64,000 nucleotides of DNA from JACKII01 sp041687435. Lineage in GTDB: Bacteria; Pseudomonadota; Alphaproteobacteria; Bin95. Below are positions 53,044 through 61,786 of this stretch, one piece after another. Made by a program: the position numbers and the translations under genes. Every line of letters begins with the position of its first letter. Position 1 is the first letter of the stretch. The stretch spans positions 1 through 64,000 of the forward strand of contig JAWLBX010000021.1 of assembly GCA_041687435.1 (NCBI GenBank). The letters are read 5' to 3'. The notes under the pieces are model-generated. The model saw only the letters and a list, made by a program, of their open reading frames with translations. It was not told where the DNA came from and searched no databases.

Positions 53044-54000
53044 ATGACCGATCTTGCCGCCATGCGCGCAGAGAAGCTGCAATCCATCGAGCGTATCCAG
53101 CAGGGCTACGCCGACTTTGGCTATATCTGTTCCCGCACCATCGCGACTGCCATCTATGTCGCTTGCAAGCTGGAAAAGCCGATTCTAATCGAAGGCCCGG
53201 CCGGCGTCGGCAAGACCGAGCTGGCCAATACCACTTCGGCCTATCTGGAAGCCCCGCTGATCCGACTGCAATGCTATGAAGGCCTGGATGAGGGCAAGGC
53301 GCTCTATGAGTGGCGCTATGCCAAACAGCTGCTCTATACTCAGATCCTGAAGGACAAGATGGAGGAGGTGCTGCAGGGTGCGAAGGGCCTCGCCGCCTCC
53401 ATGGAACAGCTGCACCGCCATTCCGACGTCTTTTTCTCCGAAAGCTTCCTGGCACCGCGGCCGCTATTGCAGGCGTTGAAGGAAGAGAACGGCTGCGTGT
53501 TGCTGATCGACGAGGTCGACAAGTCGGATCACGAATTCGAGGCGTTCCTGCTGGAAATTCTGTCCGAGTTCCAGATTTCAATCCCGGAGCTTGGGACAAT
53601 CAAGGCGAAGAAGAAGCCCTATGTCTTCCTCACCTCGAACAACACGCGCGACATGTCGGACGCACTGAAACGCCGCTGCCTCCACCTCTATGTGCCTTTC
53701 CCGGATGCGAAGCTGGAGCGCGACATCATCCAGGCGCGCGTGCCCGAAATCCCGGCGCAACTGCGGGCCCAACTGGTGCACTTCGTCCAGAGCGTGCGCG
53801 AGATGGACCTGAAGAAACAGCCCAGCGTCTCTGAAACGATTGACTGGGCGCGGGTGCTGCTGCTGCTGCACGCCAACGAGCTGGACGCTGACATGGTGCG
53901 CGAAACCCTGAACGTCTTCCTCAAATTCGAGGAGGATATCGCCGCCGTGGACCAGCACCTCTACGAATTCATCCGCGGCGCAGAGAAAGCGGTGGCCTAA
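53044..54000 (+). CDS. MoxR-type AAA+ ATPase (first of the pair)
   Basis: 318-aa cytoplasmic AAA+ protein of the MoxR family. Walker A G-P-A-G-V-G-K-T-E is near residue 50, Walker B V-L-L-I-D-E-V-D-K-S-D near 155, sensor 1 F-L-T-S-N-N-T-R and the arginine-finger region A-L-K-R-R-C-L-H-L follow. Such ATPases act as chaperones that load metal or activate partner enzymes together with VWA proteins. A 40-residue insert (E-E-V-L-Q-G-A-K-G-L-A-A) lies between Walker A and B. ATG 53044 (MTDLAAM) preferred. Followed by a second MoxR gene and a VWA gene on the same strand. Confidence 0.9.
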   Translation: MTDLAAMRAEKLQSIERIQQGYADFGYICSRTIATAIYVACKLEKPILIEGPAGVGKTELANTTSAYLEAPLIRLQCYEGLDEGKALYEWRYAKQLLYTQILKDKMEEVLQGAKGLAASMEQLHRHSDVFFSESFLAPRPLLQALKEENGCVLLIDEVDKSDHEFEAFLLEILSEFQISIPELGTIKAKKKPYVFLTSNNTRDMSDALKRRCLHLYVPFPDAKLERDIIQARVPEIPAQLRAQLVHFVQSVREMDLKKQPSVSETIDWARVLLLLHANELDADMVRETLNVFLKFEEDIAAVDQHLYEFIRGAEKAVA

Positions 54001-54088
54001 GGTCGCCGCCTGCTTGCCGTGAAAACACCGCACCGCTACGGTGCGCCGCACGTCGAAATCACATCTCCCAGGAGAACATCCCTTGACC

Positions 54089-54934
54089 ATGCGTTTTGAA
54101 GGCACCGATACCTACGTCGCCACCGAAGACCTGATGCTGGCGGTCAACGCCTCCATCACGTTGGAACGCCCGCTGCTGATCAAGGGCGAGCCTGGCACCG
54201 GCAAGACCATGCTGGCGGAGGAAGTGAGCCGCGCGCTCAACATTCCGATGATCTCCTGGAACATCAAGTCGACCACCAAGGCCCAGCACGGCCTCTACGA
54301 ATATGACGCGGTGAGCCGCCTGCGCGATTCGCAGCTGGGCGACGAGAAGGTCAAAGACATCCGCAACTACATCGACAAGGGCAAGCTTTGGGAGGCATTC
54401 AGTGCCGACGACAAGGTCGTGCTGCTGATCGACGAAATCGACAAGGCGGATATCGAATTTCCGAACGACCTACTGCAAGAACTCGACCGGATGGAGTTCT
54501 TCGTTTACGAGACCGGCGATACGATCAAGGCGCAGGTCCGCCCGATCGTTATCATCACCTCGAACAATGAAAAAGAACTGCCCGACGCCTTCCTGCGCCG
54601 TTGCTTCTTCCACTACATCCGCTTTCCGGAGAAGGAGACGATGCAGGACATCGTCAACGTCCACTTCCCCGGCATTAAACAGGAATTGGTGAAGTCGGCC
54701 ATGGAAGTGTTCTTCAACCTGCGGGAAGTGCCGGGCATCAAGAAAAAGCCGTCCACCAGCGAACTGCTGGACTGGCTGAAGCTGCTGATGGCCGAGGACA
54801 TCAACCCGGAAGATCTGAAGGGCAAGGACGGCGCCCAGGCGATTCCGCCGCTTTATGGCGCGCTGTTGAAGAACGAGCAGGACGTGCATCTGTTCGAACG
54901 CCTGATCTTCCTGAACCGCCGCGAGCGGGGATGA
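54089..54934 (+). CDS. MoxR-type AAA+ ATPase (second of the pair, CoxD-like)
   Basis: 281-aa AAA+ protein. It opens M-R-F-E-G-T-D-T-Y-V-A-T-E-D-L, Walker A is G-E-P-G-T-G-K-T-M near residue 34, Walker B V-L-L-I-D-E-I-D-K-A-D, sensor 1 I-I-T-S-N-N-E-K-E and R-finger F-L-R-R-C-F-F. It resembles CoxD and MoxR proteins paired with CoxE-type VWA proteins for maturation of metal enzymes. A TTG at 54083 has AGGAGA at a better distance and may be the true start. It is only distantly like the first ATPase, so the pair is not a recent duplication. Confidence 0.9.
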   Translation: MRFEGTDTYVATEDLMLAVNASITLERPLLIKGEPGTGKTMLAEEVSRALNIPMISWNIKSTTKAQHGLYEYDAVSRLRDSQLGDEKVKDIRNYIDKGKLWEAFSADDKVVLLIDEIDKADIEFPNDLLQELDRMEFFVYETGDTIKAQVRPIVIITSNNEKELPDAFLRRCFFHYIRFPEKETMQDIVNVHFPGIKQELVKSAMEVFFNLREVPGIKKKPSTSELLDWLKLLMAEDINPEDLKGKDGAQAIPPLYGALLKNEQDVHLFERLIFLNRRERG

Positions 54935-54958
54935 CACATCCGAGCGGCCTGTTTCACG

Positions 54959-55052
54959 GCGTCATCGCGAGAAGCCGCAGGGGACGAAGCAATCCACGCA
55001 GCAGGACCCAAAGTCAGCACCTGGATTGCCTCGCTCCGCTCGCATTGGCGGT
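54959..55052. repeat. Palindromic intergenic repeat remnant
   Basis: Left part GTCATCGCGAGAAGCC...GACGAAGCAATCCA and right part CTGGATTGCCTCGCTCC...GCATTGG form imperfect inverted halves around a roughly 30-nt centre. This is the layout of the dispersed intergenic repeats with GTCAT-x-GCGAG and GCAATCCA ends found in many proteobacteria. It lies between the second ATPase and the VWA gene. No second copy was found in the window. Confidence 0.7.
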
Positions 55053-55116
55053 GGAGAGGTATACGCCGCAGATTTTCTGTTAGAGTGCTTGCGGGCCAAT
55101 CGGAGGTTCGAAACCC

Positions 55117-56298
55117 ATGTTCATCGACTTTTTCTTCCAAGTAAAGCAGGCGAAGATTCCCGCCACCATCCGCGAATGGCTGATGCTGATTGAGGCGATG
55201 CAAAAGAATCTCGTCATGTACAACATTGACGATTTCTATTACCTATCCCGTGCCTGCTTGGTGAAGGACGAGAAGTATTTCGACCGTTTCGACCGCGTGT
55301 TCGGTCAGTACTTCAAGGGCGTGGAAGACATCACCCAGGGCCTGTTTGGGGAGGATATTCCCGACGAATGGCTCGCCAAACAGGCGGAATTGCTGCTGTC
55401 CGACGAGGACAAGGCCAAGATCGAGGCGCTTGGCGGCTGGGAAAAGGTGATGGAGGAGCTGAAAAAGCGCCTCGAAGAGCAGAAAGGCGAGCATTCCGGC
55501 GGTAACAAGTGGATCGGCACCGGCGGCACCTCCCCCTTCGGCACCGGCGGCTACAACCCGGAAGGCGTTGCCATCGGCCAGAAAAAACGCCGCCAGGGCA
55601 AGGCGCTGAAGGTCTGGGACAAGCGCGAGTACAAGAATTACGACGACTCGCTGCAATTGGGCATCCGCAACGTGCAGATCGCGCTACGCCGCCTGCGCGA
55701 GTTCGCACGGACGGGCGTCGAGGAAGAATTCGACCTGGACGCGACCATCGACAACACGGCGAAGAACGCCGGCCTGCTCGACATCGTCATGCGGCCGGAA
55801 CGCACCAACCGCGTCAAGGTGCTGATGTTCTTCGACGTTGGCGGTTCCATGGATGACCATATCCGTGTCTGCGAAGAGTTGTTCTCTGCCGCACGGACCG
55901 AGTTCAAACACCTGGATTTCTACTACTTCCACAACTGCATCTACGAACATTTGTGGAAGGACAACCGCCGCCGCCATGACGTGCGCCAGTCGACCTGGGA
56001 CGTGATCAACACCTACCAGACCGAATACAAGGTCATCTTCGTCGGCGACGCCTTCATGAGCCCCTACGAGATCACCTACAAAGGCGGCAGCGTCGAGCAC
56101 TGGAACGAGGAACCGGGCGCGGTCTGGCTGCAACGCATGTTGGACCATTGGCCGGATGCGATCTGGCTGAACCCGCGGCCGGAAACCCGCTGGGATCACA
56201 CGCCATCGACCCAGGTCATCAAGGAATTGATGGTCAACCGCATGTACCCGTTATCCGTCGACGGACTGGACCGCGGCCTGAAGGCGCTGCGCGGCTAA
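55117..56298 (+). CDS. CoxE-type VWA-domain protein
   Basis: 393-aa soluble protein of the CoxE family. The N-terminal half holds helical charged sequence (1-110) and a Gly-rich linker (G-T-G-G-T-S-P-F-G-T-G-G-Y). The VWA domain follows with a metal site D240-V-G-G-S244 in place of the standard D-x-S-x-S; the later T/D residues are in D-A-F-M-S-P and W-D-H-T-P-S. A changed MIDAS Ser to Gly suggests weaker metal coordination. It is the partner of the two MoxR ATPases upstream and probably assembles with them to activate an unidentified enzyme. GGAGG lies 12 nt before the ATG. Confidence 0.9.
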   Translation: MFIDFFFQVKQAKIPATIREWLMLIEAMQKNLVMYNIDDFYYLSRACLVKDEKYFDRFDRVFGQYFKGVEDITQGLFGEDIPDEWLAKQAELLLSDEDKAKIEALGGWEKVMEELKKRLEEQKGEHSGGNKWIGTGGTSPFGTGGYNPEGVAIGQKKRRQGKALKVWDKREYKNYDDSLQLGIRNVQIALRRLREFARTGVEEEFDLDATIDNTAKNAGLLDIVMRPERTNRVKVLMFFDVGGSMDDHIRVCEELFSAARTEFKHLDFYYFHNCIYEHLWKDNRRRHDVRQSTWDVINTYQTEYKVIFVGDAFMSPYEITYKGGSVEHWNEEPGAVWLQRMLDHWPDAIWLNPRPETRWDHTPSTQVIKELMVNRMYPLSVDGLDRGLKALRG

Positions 56299-56328
56299 CA
56301 GCCGGAATGCCACCCGGTCGACATACCA

Positions 56329-56362
56329 ACCACCGCCGCCGGTTATGAGCGGCGGCGGTGGT
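56329..56362. terminator. Bidirectional terminator between VWA and epimerase genes
   Basis: Perfect 12-bp stem ACCACCGCCGCC (56329-56340) / GGCGGCGGTGGT (56351-56362) with a 10-nt loop, followed by CTTTCCCTC on the plus strand. It sits between two convergent genes. Confidence 0.8.
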
Positions 56363-56372
56363 GGTCTTTCCC

Positions 56373-57311
56373 TCATACTTCCGGCAGCCCTTCCTCCCGG
56401 CGCACCGTATTGATGATCTGGCGCACCCGGTCGCGGAACGGTGGGTATTGCAGGCTGAATTCCTCGACCGCGCGGCGGTTGTCGATCAGGTAGTTGCCTG
56501 ACAGCTCCTTGCCGCCGGTTTCGTTGTCGAAGCTGATCTGCGCATCCGGCAGGAATTCGCGCACGATATTGGCCAAATCGCCCATGCTGATCGTATGGCC
56601 ACCGCTGTTGTAGGTGGTGTGCTTCGGCTTGTCCGTAGTGGCGACCCGGGCGAACATCTCCGCAATGTCATCCACATGGATCGGGCACCTCACGGTATCG
56701 GCGTAAGGGAAGCTGACCGGCTTGCCGCGAGCCGGCATGACCATGCATTGCACATGGTCGATGGAGCCATCCACCTTGTCCGGCCCGGTAACATTCGCCG
56801 GCCGCACGCATGTGATGGTCATGCCGTACTTCTCGCGATAGTCCTGCGCCTGGAATTCGTTGAAAATCTTGTTCACGGCATATTGCAGCGTGCCGTGTTT
56901 CGGATCATCCTCGTTCACCAGCCGCTCGCCAAAATGCTTCTGCTGTCCGCTGACCGCCAGCGAACTCGCAAACACCGTATGCTGCACATCGCCGAGCCGT
57001 GCGGCTTCAAAGCAATTGTCCATGCCGACCACGTTCAGCTTGGTGGCCAGATGCGGCGGCATGTCGGAGCCGATGAAATAGCTGAGATTCATCAGCGTCT
57101 TGGGCTTTACGTCCGCGACCAGCCGAACCATGTCGTCGAACTGGGTGACGTCGGCGCGCACCATGCGCACGGCGTCACCCAACGGCGCGAAAATCGGCGC
57201 GACTGCGGCCAGGTTGATATCGGCGCAGACAATCTGTTCGCCACGGGCGACAAGTAGCGGGATCATGCGGCGGCCGATAAAACCGGCGCCGCCGACAACG
57301 AGAATGGTCAT
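56373..57311 (-). CDS. NAD-dependent epimerase/dehydratase family protein
   Basis: 312-aa extended SDR. The NAD loop is V-V-G-G-A-G-F-I-G-R-R and the catalytic Tyr-Lys pair Y-A-V-N-K, with Ser in A-S-S-L-A-V-S. C-terminal half has R-P-A-N-V-T-G, then V-D-D-I-A-E-M-F. It resembles nucleotide-sugar epimerases but also ketoreductases; substrate not determined. It lies 73 bp downstream of the flavoprotein gene on the same strand. ATG 57311 (MTILVVGG) chosen because upstream in-frame sequence is not family-like. Confidence 0.87.
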   Translation of the reverse strand: MTILVVGGAGFIGRRMIPLLVARGEQIVCADINLAAVAPIFAPLGDAVRMVRADVTQFDDMVRLVADVKPKTLMNLSYFIGSDMPPHLATKLNVVGMDNCFEAARLGDVQHTVFASSLAVSGQQKHFGERLVNEDDPKHGTLQYAVNKIFNEFQAQDYREKYGMTITCVRPANVTGPDKVDGSIDHVQCMVMPARGKPVSFPYADTVRCPIHVDDIAEMFARVATTDKPKHTTYNSGGHTISMGDLANIVREFLPDAQISFDNETGGKELSGNYLIDNRRAVEEFSLQYPPFRDRVRQIINTVRREEGLPEV

Positions 57312-57384
57312 GGGATCGGGCGTCCTCTGGCTGGATTTTGCTGTGACGCCAGCATCCCCCAAAGCGCCGGTGGAGAAAAGACCC

Positions 57385-58761
57385 TTACGGTAGCTTTTGC
57401 AGCCAACGGACGATGCAGCGCGTGCGTGCTGAAAAAAGGCTCTCGCTGTAGAAACTGCCCGCCGCCCGCTTCCAGGCCTCCGACAGGGTCGGATAGGGTG
57501 CAATCACCTGCGCCATGGCGCCGATTTTCAGCCGGTTCTGAATGGCGAGGCACCAGGGCAGGATCAACTCACCGGCATGCGCGCCGGCGATGGAACAGCC
57601 AAGCACCTGGCCGCGTTTGGTCGTCACGACCTTAACCAACCCATCCGTATCCCCGGTGGCGATGGCGCGGTCGTTCTCGGCAAAGGGCCAGGTGAGTATG
57701 CGCACATTGTCATGCCCGTGCCGCTCACGCGCCGCAGCCTCCGTCAAGCCAACCTGGGCGAGTTCCGGGTCGGTGTAGGTCACCCAGGGGATCAGACCAG
57801 GATCGGCCTTGGCCGGCAGGAAGAACAGCGCCCGCTTGATCACCACGCCAGCCTGATAGGCGGCGGCATGGGTGAATTGCGGCCCGCCGCTGACATCGCC
57901 AACCGCAAAAATACGGCGGTTGCTGGTGCGCATGCCGGCATCCGTACGGATGGCCCCTTGCTCCAATGCTACGCCGGCGGCATCCAAATTCAGGCCGTCG
58001 ACGCTCGCCCGCCGCCCGGCAGCCACCAGGAGGTGCGAACCCGCGAGCATGCTGTCATCGGAAAGCGTAAGCGAGACGCCATCTGCCGAAGGTTCGGCAG
58101 CGGTTGCCTCCACCCCCTCGCGGATATCCACCCCCTCGGCCTGAAGGCGGCGGCGGACCCCGGCGACCAGATCGGGATCGTCCTTCGGCAAAATGGTACT
58201 GCGTTGCAACATCGTGACCTTGCTGCCGAGCCGGGCATGGGCCAGCGCCATCTCGCAGCCAATCGGGCCGCCGCCGATAATGACGAGATGATCCGGCGCC
58301 TCCCACAAATCCCAGAGGGTTTCATTCGTCAGGTAGGGCAGGGTTTCCAGGCCAGGCACCGGCGGAATGGCGGGATGAGAGCCGGTGGCGATGACGAAAC
58401 GGCGGGCCTGGATGCGGGTACCGCTGGCCGTCGCAACCGTGCGGGAATCCACGAACCGGCCGGCCTCCTGAATGACGTGAACGCCCAACCCCTCGAACCG
58501 CTCGACCGAATCATTGGGGGCGATGGCGGCAATGGCCGCCTGCACGCGCTGCATCGCCTCGCCATAGGCGGGGCGGGGATGGCTTGCAGCAGCCGCGAGC
58601 AGGGTCTTGGAGGGCACACAGCCATAGTTCAGGCAGTCGCCGCCCATCTTGCCGGGCTCCAGCAGCACAACCTGAGCGCCCATTTGCGCCGCCCCGGCCG
58701 CGACTACCAGCCCGCCGGAGCCGGCGCCAAGGATGCAGAGATCCGGCTTCAGTACCGTCAT
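57385..58761 (-). CDS. Mercuric reductase-like/dihydrolipoamide dehydrogenase family flavoprotein
   Basis: 458-aa class I pyridine nucleotide-disulfide oxidoreductase. FAD loop L-C-I-L-G-A-G-S-G-G-L, redox disulfide in G-G-D-C-L-N-Y-G-C-V-P-S-K, NAD(P) loop I-I-G-G-G-P-I-G-C-E-M-A, and C-terminal A-Y-P-T-L-S-E-A. It lacks the HMA domain and the terminal Cys pair of true mercuric reductase, so the acceptor is unknown. The gene follows a TVP38 membrane protein by 23 bp; this pairing is widely seen and suggests a joint envelope or electron-transfer role. Confidence 0.9.
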   Translation of the reverse strand: MTVLKPDLCILGAGSGGLVVAAGAAQMGAQVVLLEPGKMGGDCLNYGCVPSKTLLAAAASHPRPAYGEAMQRVQAAIAAIAPNDSVERFEGLGVHVIQEAGRFVDSRTVATASGTRIQARRFVIATGSHPAIPPVPGLETLPYLTNETLWDLWEAPDHLVIIGGGPIGCEMALAHARLGSKVTMLQRSTILPKDDPDLVAGVRRRLQAEGVDIREGVEATAAEPSADGVSLTLSDDSMLAGSHLLVAAGRRASVDGLNLDAAGVALEQGAIRTDAGMRTSNRRIFAVGDVSGGPQFTHAAAYQAGVVIKRALFFLPAKADPGLIPWVTYTDPELAQVGLTEAAARERHGHDNVRILTWPFAENDRAIATGDTDGLVKVVTTKRGQVLGCSIAGAHAGELILPWCLAIQNRLKIGAMAQVIAPYPTLSEAWKRAAGSFYSESLFSARTRCIVRWLQKLP

Positions 58762-58784
58762 GGTCGGTTGTCCCGTCTTTTCGG

Positions 58785-59591
58785 TTAGCGGATCTGCGTG
58801 GTGACGCCGGGGGGTGGCGGCATATTGCGGCGACGGATTTTTTTGTAGATCAGCGGCAAAGTGGCCAGCAGCGCCAGCCCGGCCAGCGGCAGCATCAAAG
58901 CAGGGTCGCGCAGCACCTCCAGCCCCGGCACTTCTCCGCGAGCAAACACCGAACCAAGCCCGGCACCGACACTGCAATAGACGAGGGTCCCGGGCAGAAT
59001 GCCGAAAAATGTGGCAATCACGTACTGGCGCAGCGAAATGCCGACGAAGGCGGGCACGATATTCAGCAGCCAGAACGGCATGACTGGAATCAGGCGCAGG
59101 ATCAGCAGGTACTGAAAGGCGTTGTCGCGAAAGCCCGTATCGAGGCGATGCAGCACCCGGTCGACCGGCCCCCGCCAACGCTCGCCGAAGGTGGACCGCG
59201 CCAGCAGGAACAGGCCGGTGGCGCCGGCCGTCGCGCCGACCGCCACCACCGCACTGGCCCAAACCGTCCCCAGCAGAAAGCCGATGGTGAGCGTCAACAT
59301 CGCTCCGACCGGCAACGACAACAATGTCGCCGTGGCATAGATCAGGCCGAGCCCGGCGGTCGCCAGCAGCGGGTATGTGTTGACCCAGCCGCTCAACCGT
59401 TCGCGTTCGGCGGCCAGCCGTTCGAAGGTCAGCACCTGGTGCAGGTCGAAGGCAAAGAACATGGCGAACGCCGCCGCCAATGCCCCCAGGATCAGCCAGG
59501 GTCTGGCGCGGCGGAGCAGGGATTTGCGGCGATCGGGTACCAACCGGGAACTCCAAACATGTGTAACGGCTCGGGTCTGTAAAATTGACAT
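58785..59591 (-). CDS. TVP38/TMEM64-family (DedA-related) membrane protein
   Basis: 268-aa membrane protein of the VTT/DedA superfamily. Six or so helices are visible, with the signature F-L-L-G-T-V-W-A-S-A-V-V-A-V-G-A-T-A-G-A and R-L-I-P-V-M-P-F-W-L-L-N-I-V-P-A-F. Relatives move lipids or act in envelope homeostasis. ATG 59591 (MSILQTR) is preferred; a start at 59663 would add a non-conserved leader. Transcribed with the flavoprotein gene. Confidence 0.88.
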   Translation of the reverse strand: MSILQTRAVTHVWSSRLVPDRRKSLLRRARPWLILGALAAAFAMFFAFDLHQVLTFERLAAERERLSGWVNTYPLLATAGLGLIYATATLLSLPVGAMLTLTIGFLLGTVWASAVVAVGATAGATGLFLLARSTFGERWRGPVDRVLHRLDTGFRDNAFQYLLILRLIPVMPFWLLNIVPAFVGISLRQYVIATFFGILPGTLVYCSVGAGLGSVFARGEVPGLEVLRDPALMLPLAGLALLATLPLIYKKIRRRNMPPPPGVTTQIR

Positions 59592-59713
59592 AATACCCAG
59601 GGCCAACACGGACGAGTCAGGTTTCCGTGAAAAGAAATCGCGCTGGCCGTGAACCGCCGCCATGCGGCAGCCGTAGGAAAATCATAATCGCCGAACCAAC
59701 CGGGACCGCAACC

Positions 59714-60130
59714 ATGGCCCAGCCCCACGATCCAGACCTGCCAGCGCTGGAGGACATTCACGACACGCTGATGTTTGTCTGGGGCTACTTCTTTGACCGG
59801 ATGATCGACTCTTGGCTGACCGCGCCCGGGCAGCCGATGGAAACCGAATGGGGCAATACCGCGGTCGCCATGCGGCACCGGCTGGTACCAGCGGCCAATG
59901 GCGAGCCGCTGTCGGATTTCGTCGAACTGACGATTGACGCGCACGACGGCTCTTTCACGGCCCGCGCCACCTTCCTCGCCGCCCGGCCGGAGGCGGCAGC
60001 GGCCGACACTCCGACGGCACGCCCGGTGGAATGGAGCACCGAAGGCGACTATGAGGAATTCATCGCCTGGATGGTGCCGTGGGTCAGCAAGCATGTCGCC
60101 GAAGGCGGCGGCTGGATCGATTTTTCATAG
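59714..60130 (+). CDS. Hypothetical protein
   Basis: 138-aa soluble protein, not recognised. It is acidic, with L-E-D-I-H-D-T-L-M-F-V-W-G-Y-F-F-D-R-M near residue 15 and a C-terminal stretch E-G-D-Y-E-E-F-I-A-W-M-V-P-W-V-S-K-H-V. No signal peptide, TM helix or Cys. ATG 59714 (MAQPHDP) is likely; upstream in-frame residues from 59627 are basic and Pro-rich. It is divergent from the TVP38 gene. Function unknown. Confidence 0.7.
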   Translation: MAQPHDPDLPALEDIHDTLMFVWGYFFDRMIDSWLTAPGQPMETEWGNTAVAMRHRLVPAANGEPLSDFVELTIDAHDGSFTARATFLAARPEAAAADTPTARPVEWSTEGDYEEFIAWMVPWVSKHVAEGGGWIDFS

Positions 60131-60273
60131 CGAATTCGTGCGCAAGGCAATGGCTGCCGCAAGGTTCCGTTTGCCATCGTCCCGCCCAATCAGGCACAAC
60201 CGCCGCTGACGTCTTCACCATTTGATAACCTCTCTATGGTCATCAAGGGCGATTGGGCAGGAAGGGTGCAAGC

Positions 60274-61677
60274 ATGACGGATTACGATTATGACCTGTTC
60301 GTGATCGGCTCCGGGCCGGGCGGGCAGCGGGCAGCGATCGCCGCAGCGAAAGCCGGCAAGCGTGTCGGCGTCGCCGAGCGGGTGGCCGTGGTGGGCGGCG
60401 TCTGCGTGCATACCGGCACGATCCCATCCAAAAGCTTCCGCGAGGCGGCGCTCTATCTCTCCGGGTATCGCGAGCGCGGCATGTATGGCGCGTCCTATTC
60501 GGTAAAGCCGCGCATCACCATGGAGGATTTGCTGTTCCGCAGCGATTGGGTGATCAAACGCGAGATCGACGTGATCCGCCATCACTTTCAACGCAATGGC
60601 GTCGATCTCTATCCCGCTGAAGCATCCTTCATCGACCCGCACATCCTGCGCCTCGCCGCAGTCGATGGTTCCGGCGTACGGGAGGTAACGGCGGACAAGA
60701 TCATCCTGGCGGTGGGCACCGTCACCGCCCGCGATCCGCAGATCGCCTTTGACGGGCAGCGCATTTTCACAAGCGACGACATCCTGACCCTGCGGGAATT
60801 GCCGAAATCGCTGGCGGTGATCGGCGCGGGCGTCATCGGTTGCGAGTATGCCACCATGTTCGCCGCCCTGGGCGTGCGGGTGACCCTGATCGACAAGCGA
60901 CCACAACTGCTGGATTTCGTCGACCGGGAAATCACCGACCATCTGGTCTATCACATGCGCCAGAACCGCATCACGCTGCGGCTGGGCGAGGCGGTGGAGG
61001 CGATGGACCAATACGACGACGACCGCGGCGAGCATGTCCGCATCCGCCTGGCAAGCGGCAAGCAGATCGTCACACAAAAGGCGTTGTATGCCGTGGGGCG
61101 CGCCGGCGCCATCGGCGGCTTGCGGCTGGAAGCGGCGGGGATCGAGGCCGACGCGCGCGGCCGTCTCAGCGTCGATGAACACTACCGGACCAACGCGCCG
61201 CACGTTTATGCCGTCGGCGATGTGATCGGCTTTCCCAGCCTGGCCTCCACCTCCATGGAGCAGGGCCGCATCGCCGCCTGCCACGCCCTTGGCCTTGGCT
61301 GCGAGCCGATGGCGAGCCATTTCCCCTACGGCATCTACACCATTCCGGAGATTTCCACCGTCGGCGCCAGCGAGGAAGAACTGACCGACGCGGGCGTGCC
61401 CTACGAGGTGGGCAAGGCCAGCTACCGCGAGGTCAGCCGCGGCATGATTCTGGGGGATTCGACCGGCTTCCTGAAAATCATGTTCCACCTGGAAACACGC
61501 AAAATCCTGGGTGTGATGATTATCGGCGAGGGTGCGAGCGAACTGGTGCATATCGGCCAGGCGGTGATAGCGCTGGGCGGCACCATCGATTATTTCCTGG
61601 ACAACGTCTTCAACTATCCAACCCTGGCTGAATGCTACAAGAACGCAGCGTTCGATGGCATCAACCGGCTTGGCTGA
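60274..61677 (+). CDS. sthA: Si-specific NAD(P)+ transhydrogenase (soluble)
   Basis: 467-aa flavoprotein that passes hydride between NADPH and NAD. FAD loop L-F-V-I-G-S-G-P-G-G-Q-R-A-A, then G-G-V-C-V-H-T-G-T-I-P-S-K: only one Cys of the redox pair remains, as is typical of SthA (disulfide partner replaced). NAD(P) loop V-I-G-A-G-V-I-G-C-E-Y-A and end N-Y-P-T-L-A-E-C-Y match. Length agrees. ATG 60274 has AGGAAGGG upstream. Stands alone. Confidence 0.92.
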   Translation: MTDYDYDLFVIGSGPGGQRAAIAAAKAGKRVGVAERVAVVGGVCVHTGTIPSKSFREAALYLSGYRERGMYGASYSVKPRITMEDLLFRSDWVIKREIDVIRHHFQRNGVDLYPAEASFIDPHILRLAAVDGSGVREVTADKIILAVGTVTARDPQIAFDGQRIFTSDDILTLRELPKSLAVIGAGVIGCEYATMFAALGVRVTLIDKRPQLLDFVDREITDHLVYHMRQNRITLRLGEAVEAMDQYDDDRGEHVRIRLASGKQIVTQKALYAVGRAGAIGGLRLEAAGIEADARGRLSVDEHYRTNAPHVYAVGDVIGFPSLASTSMEQGRIAACHALGLGCEPMASHFPYGIYTIPEISTVGASEEELTDAGVPYEVGKASYREVSRGMILGDSTGFLKIMFHLETRKILGVMIIGEGASELVHIGQAVIALGGTIDYFLDNVFNYPTLAECYKNAAFDGINRLG

Positions 61678-61786
61678 CGCAGCCATCAACAGCCACTGAG
61701 CCGGGACATCGCGGCGTGCGGGGTTGATCCGGCCGCCGGCATCGTCGAGATTGGCTCGCCGTCCTTGCCGTTCCATGTGCGAGCCC

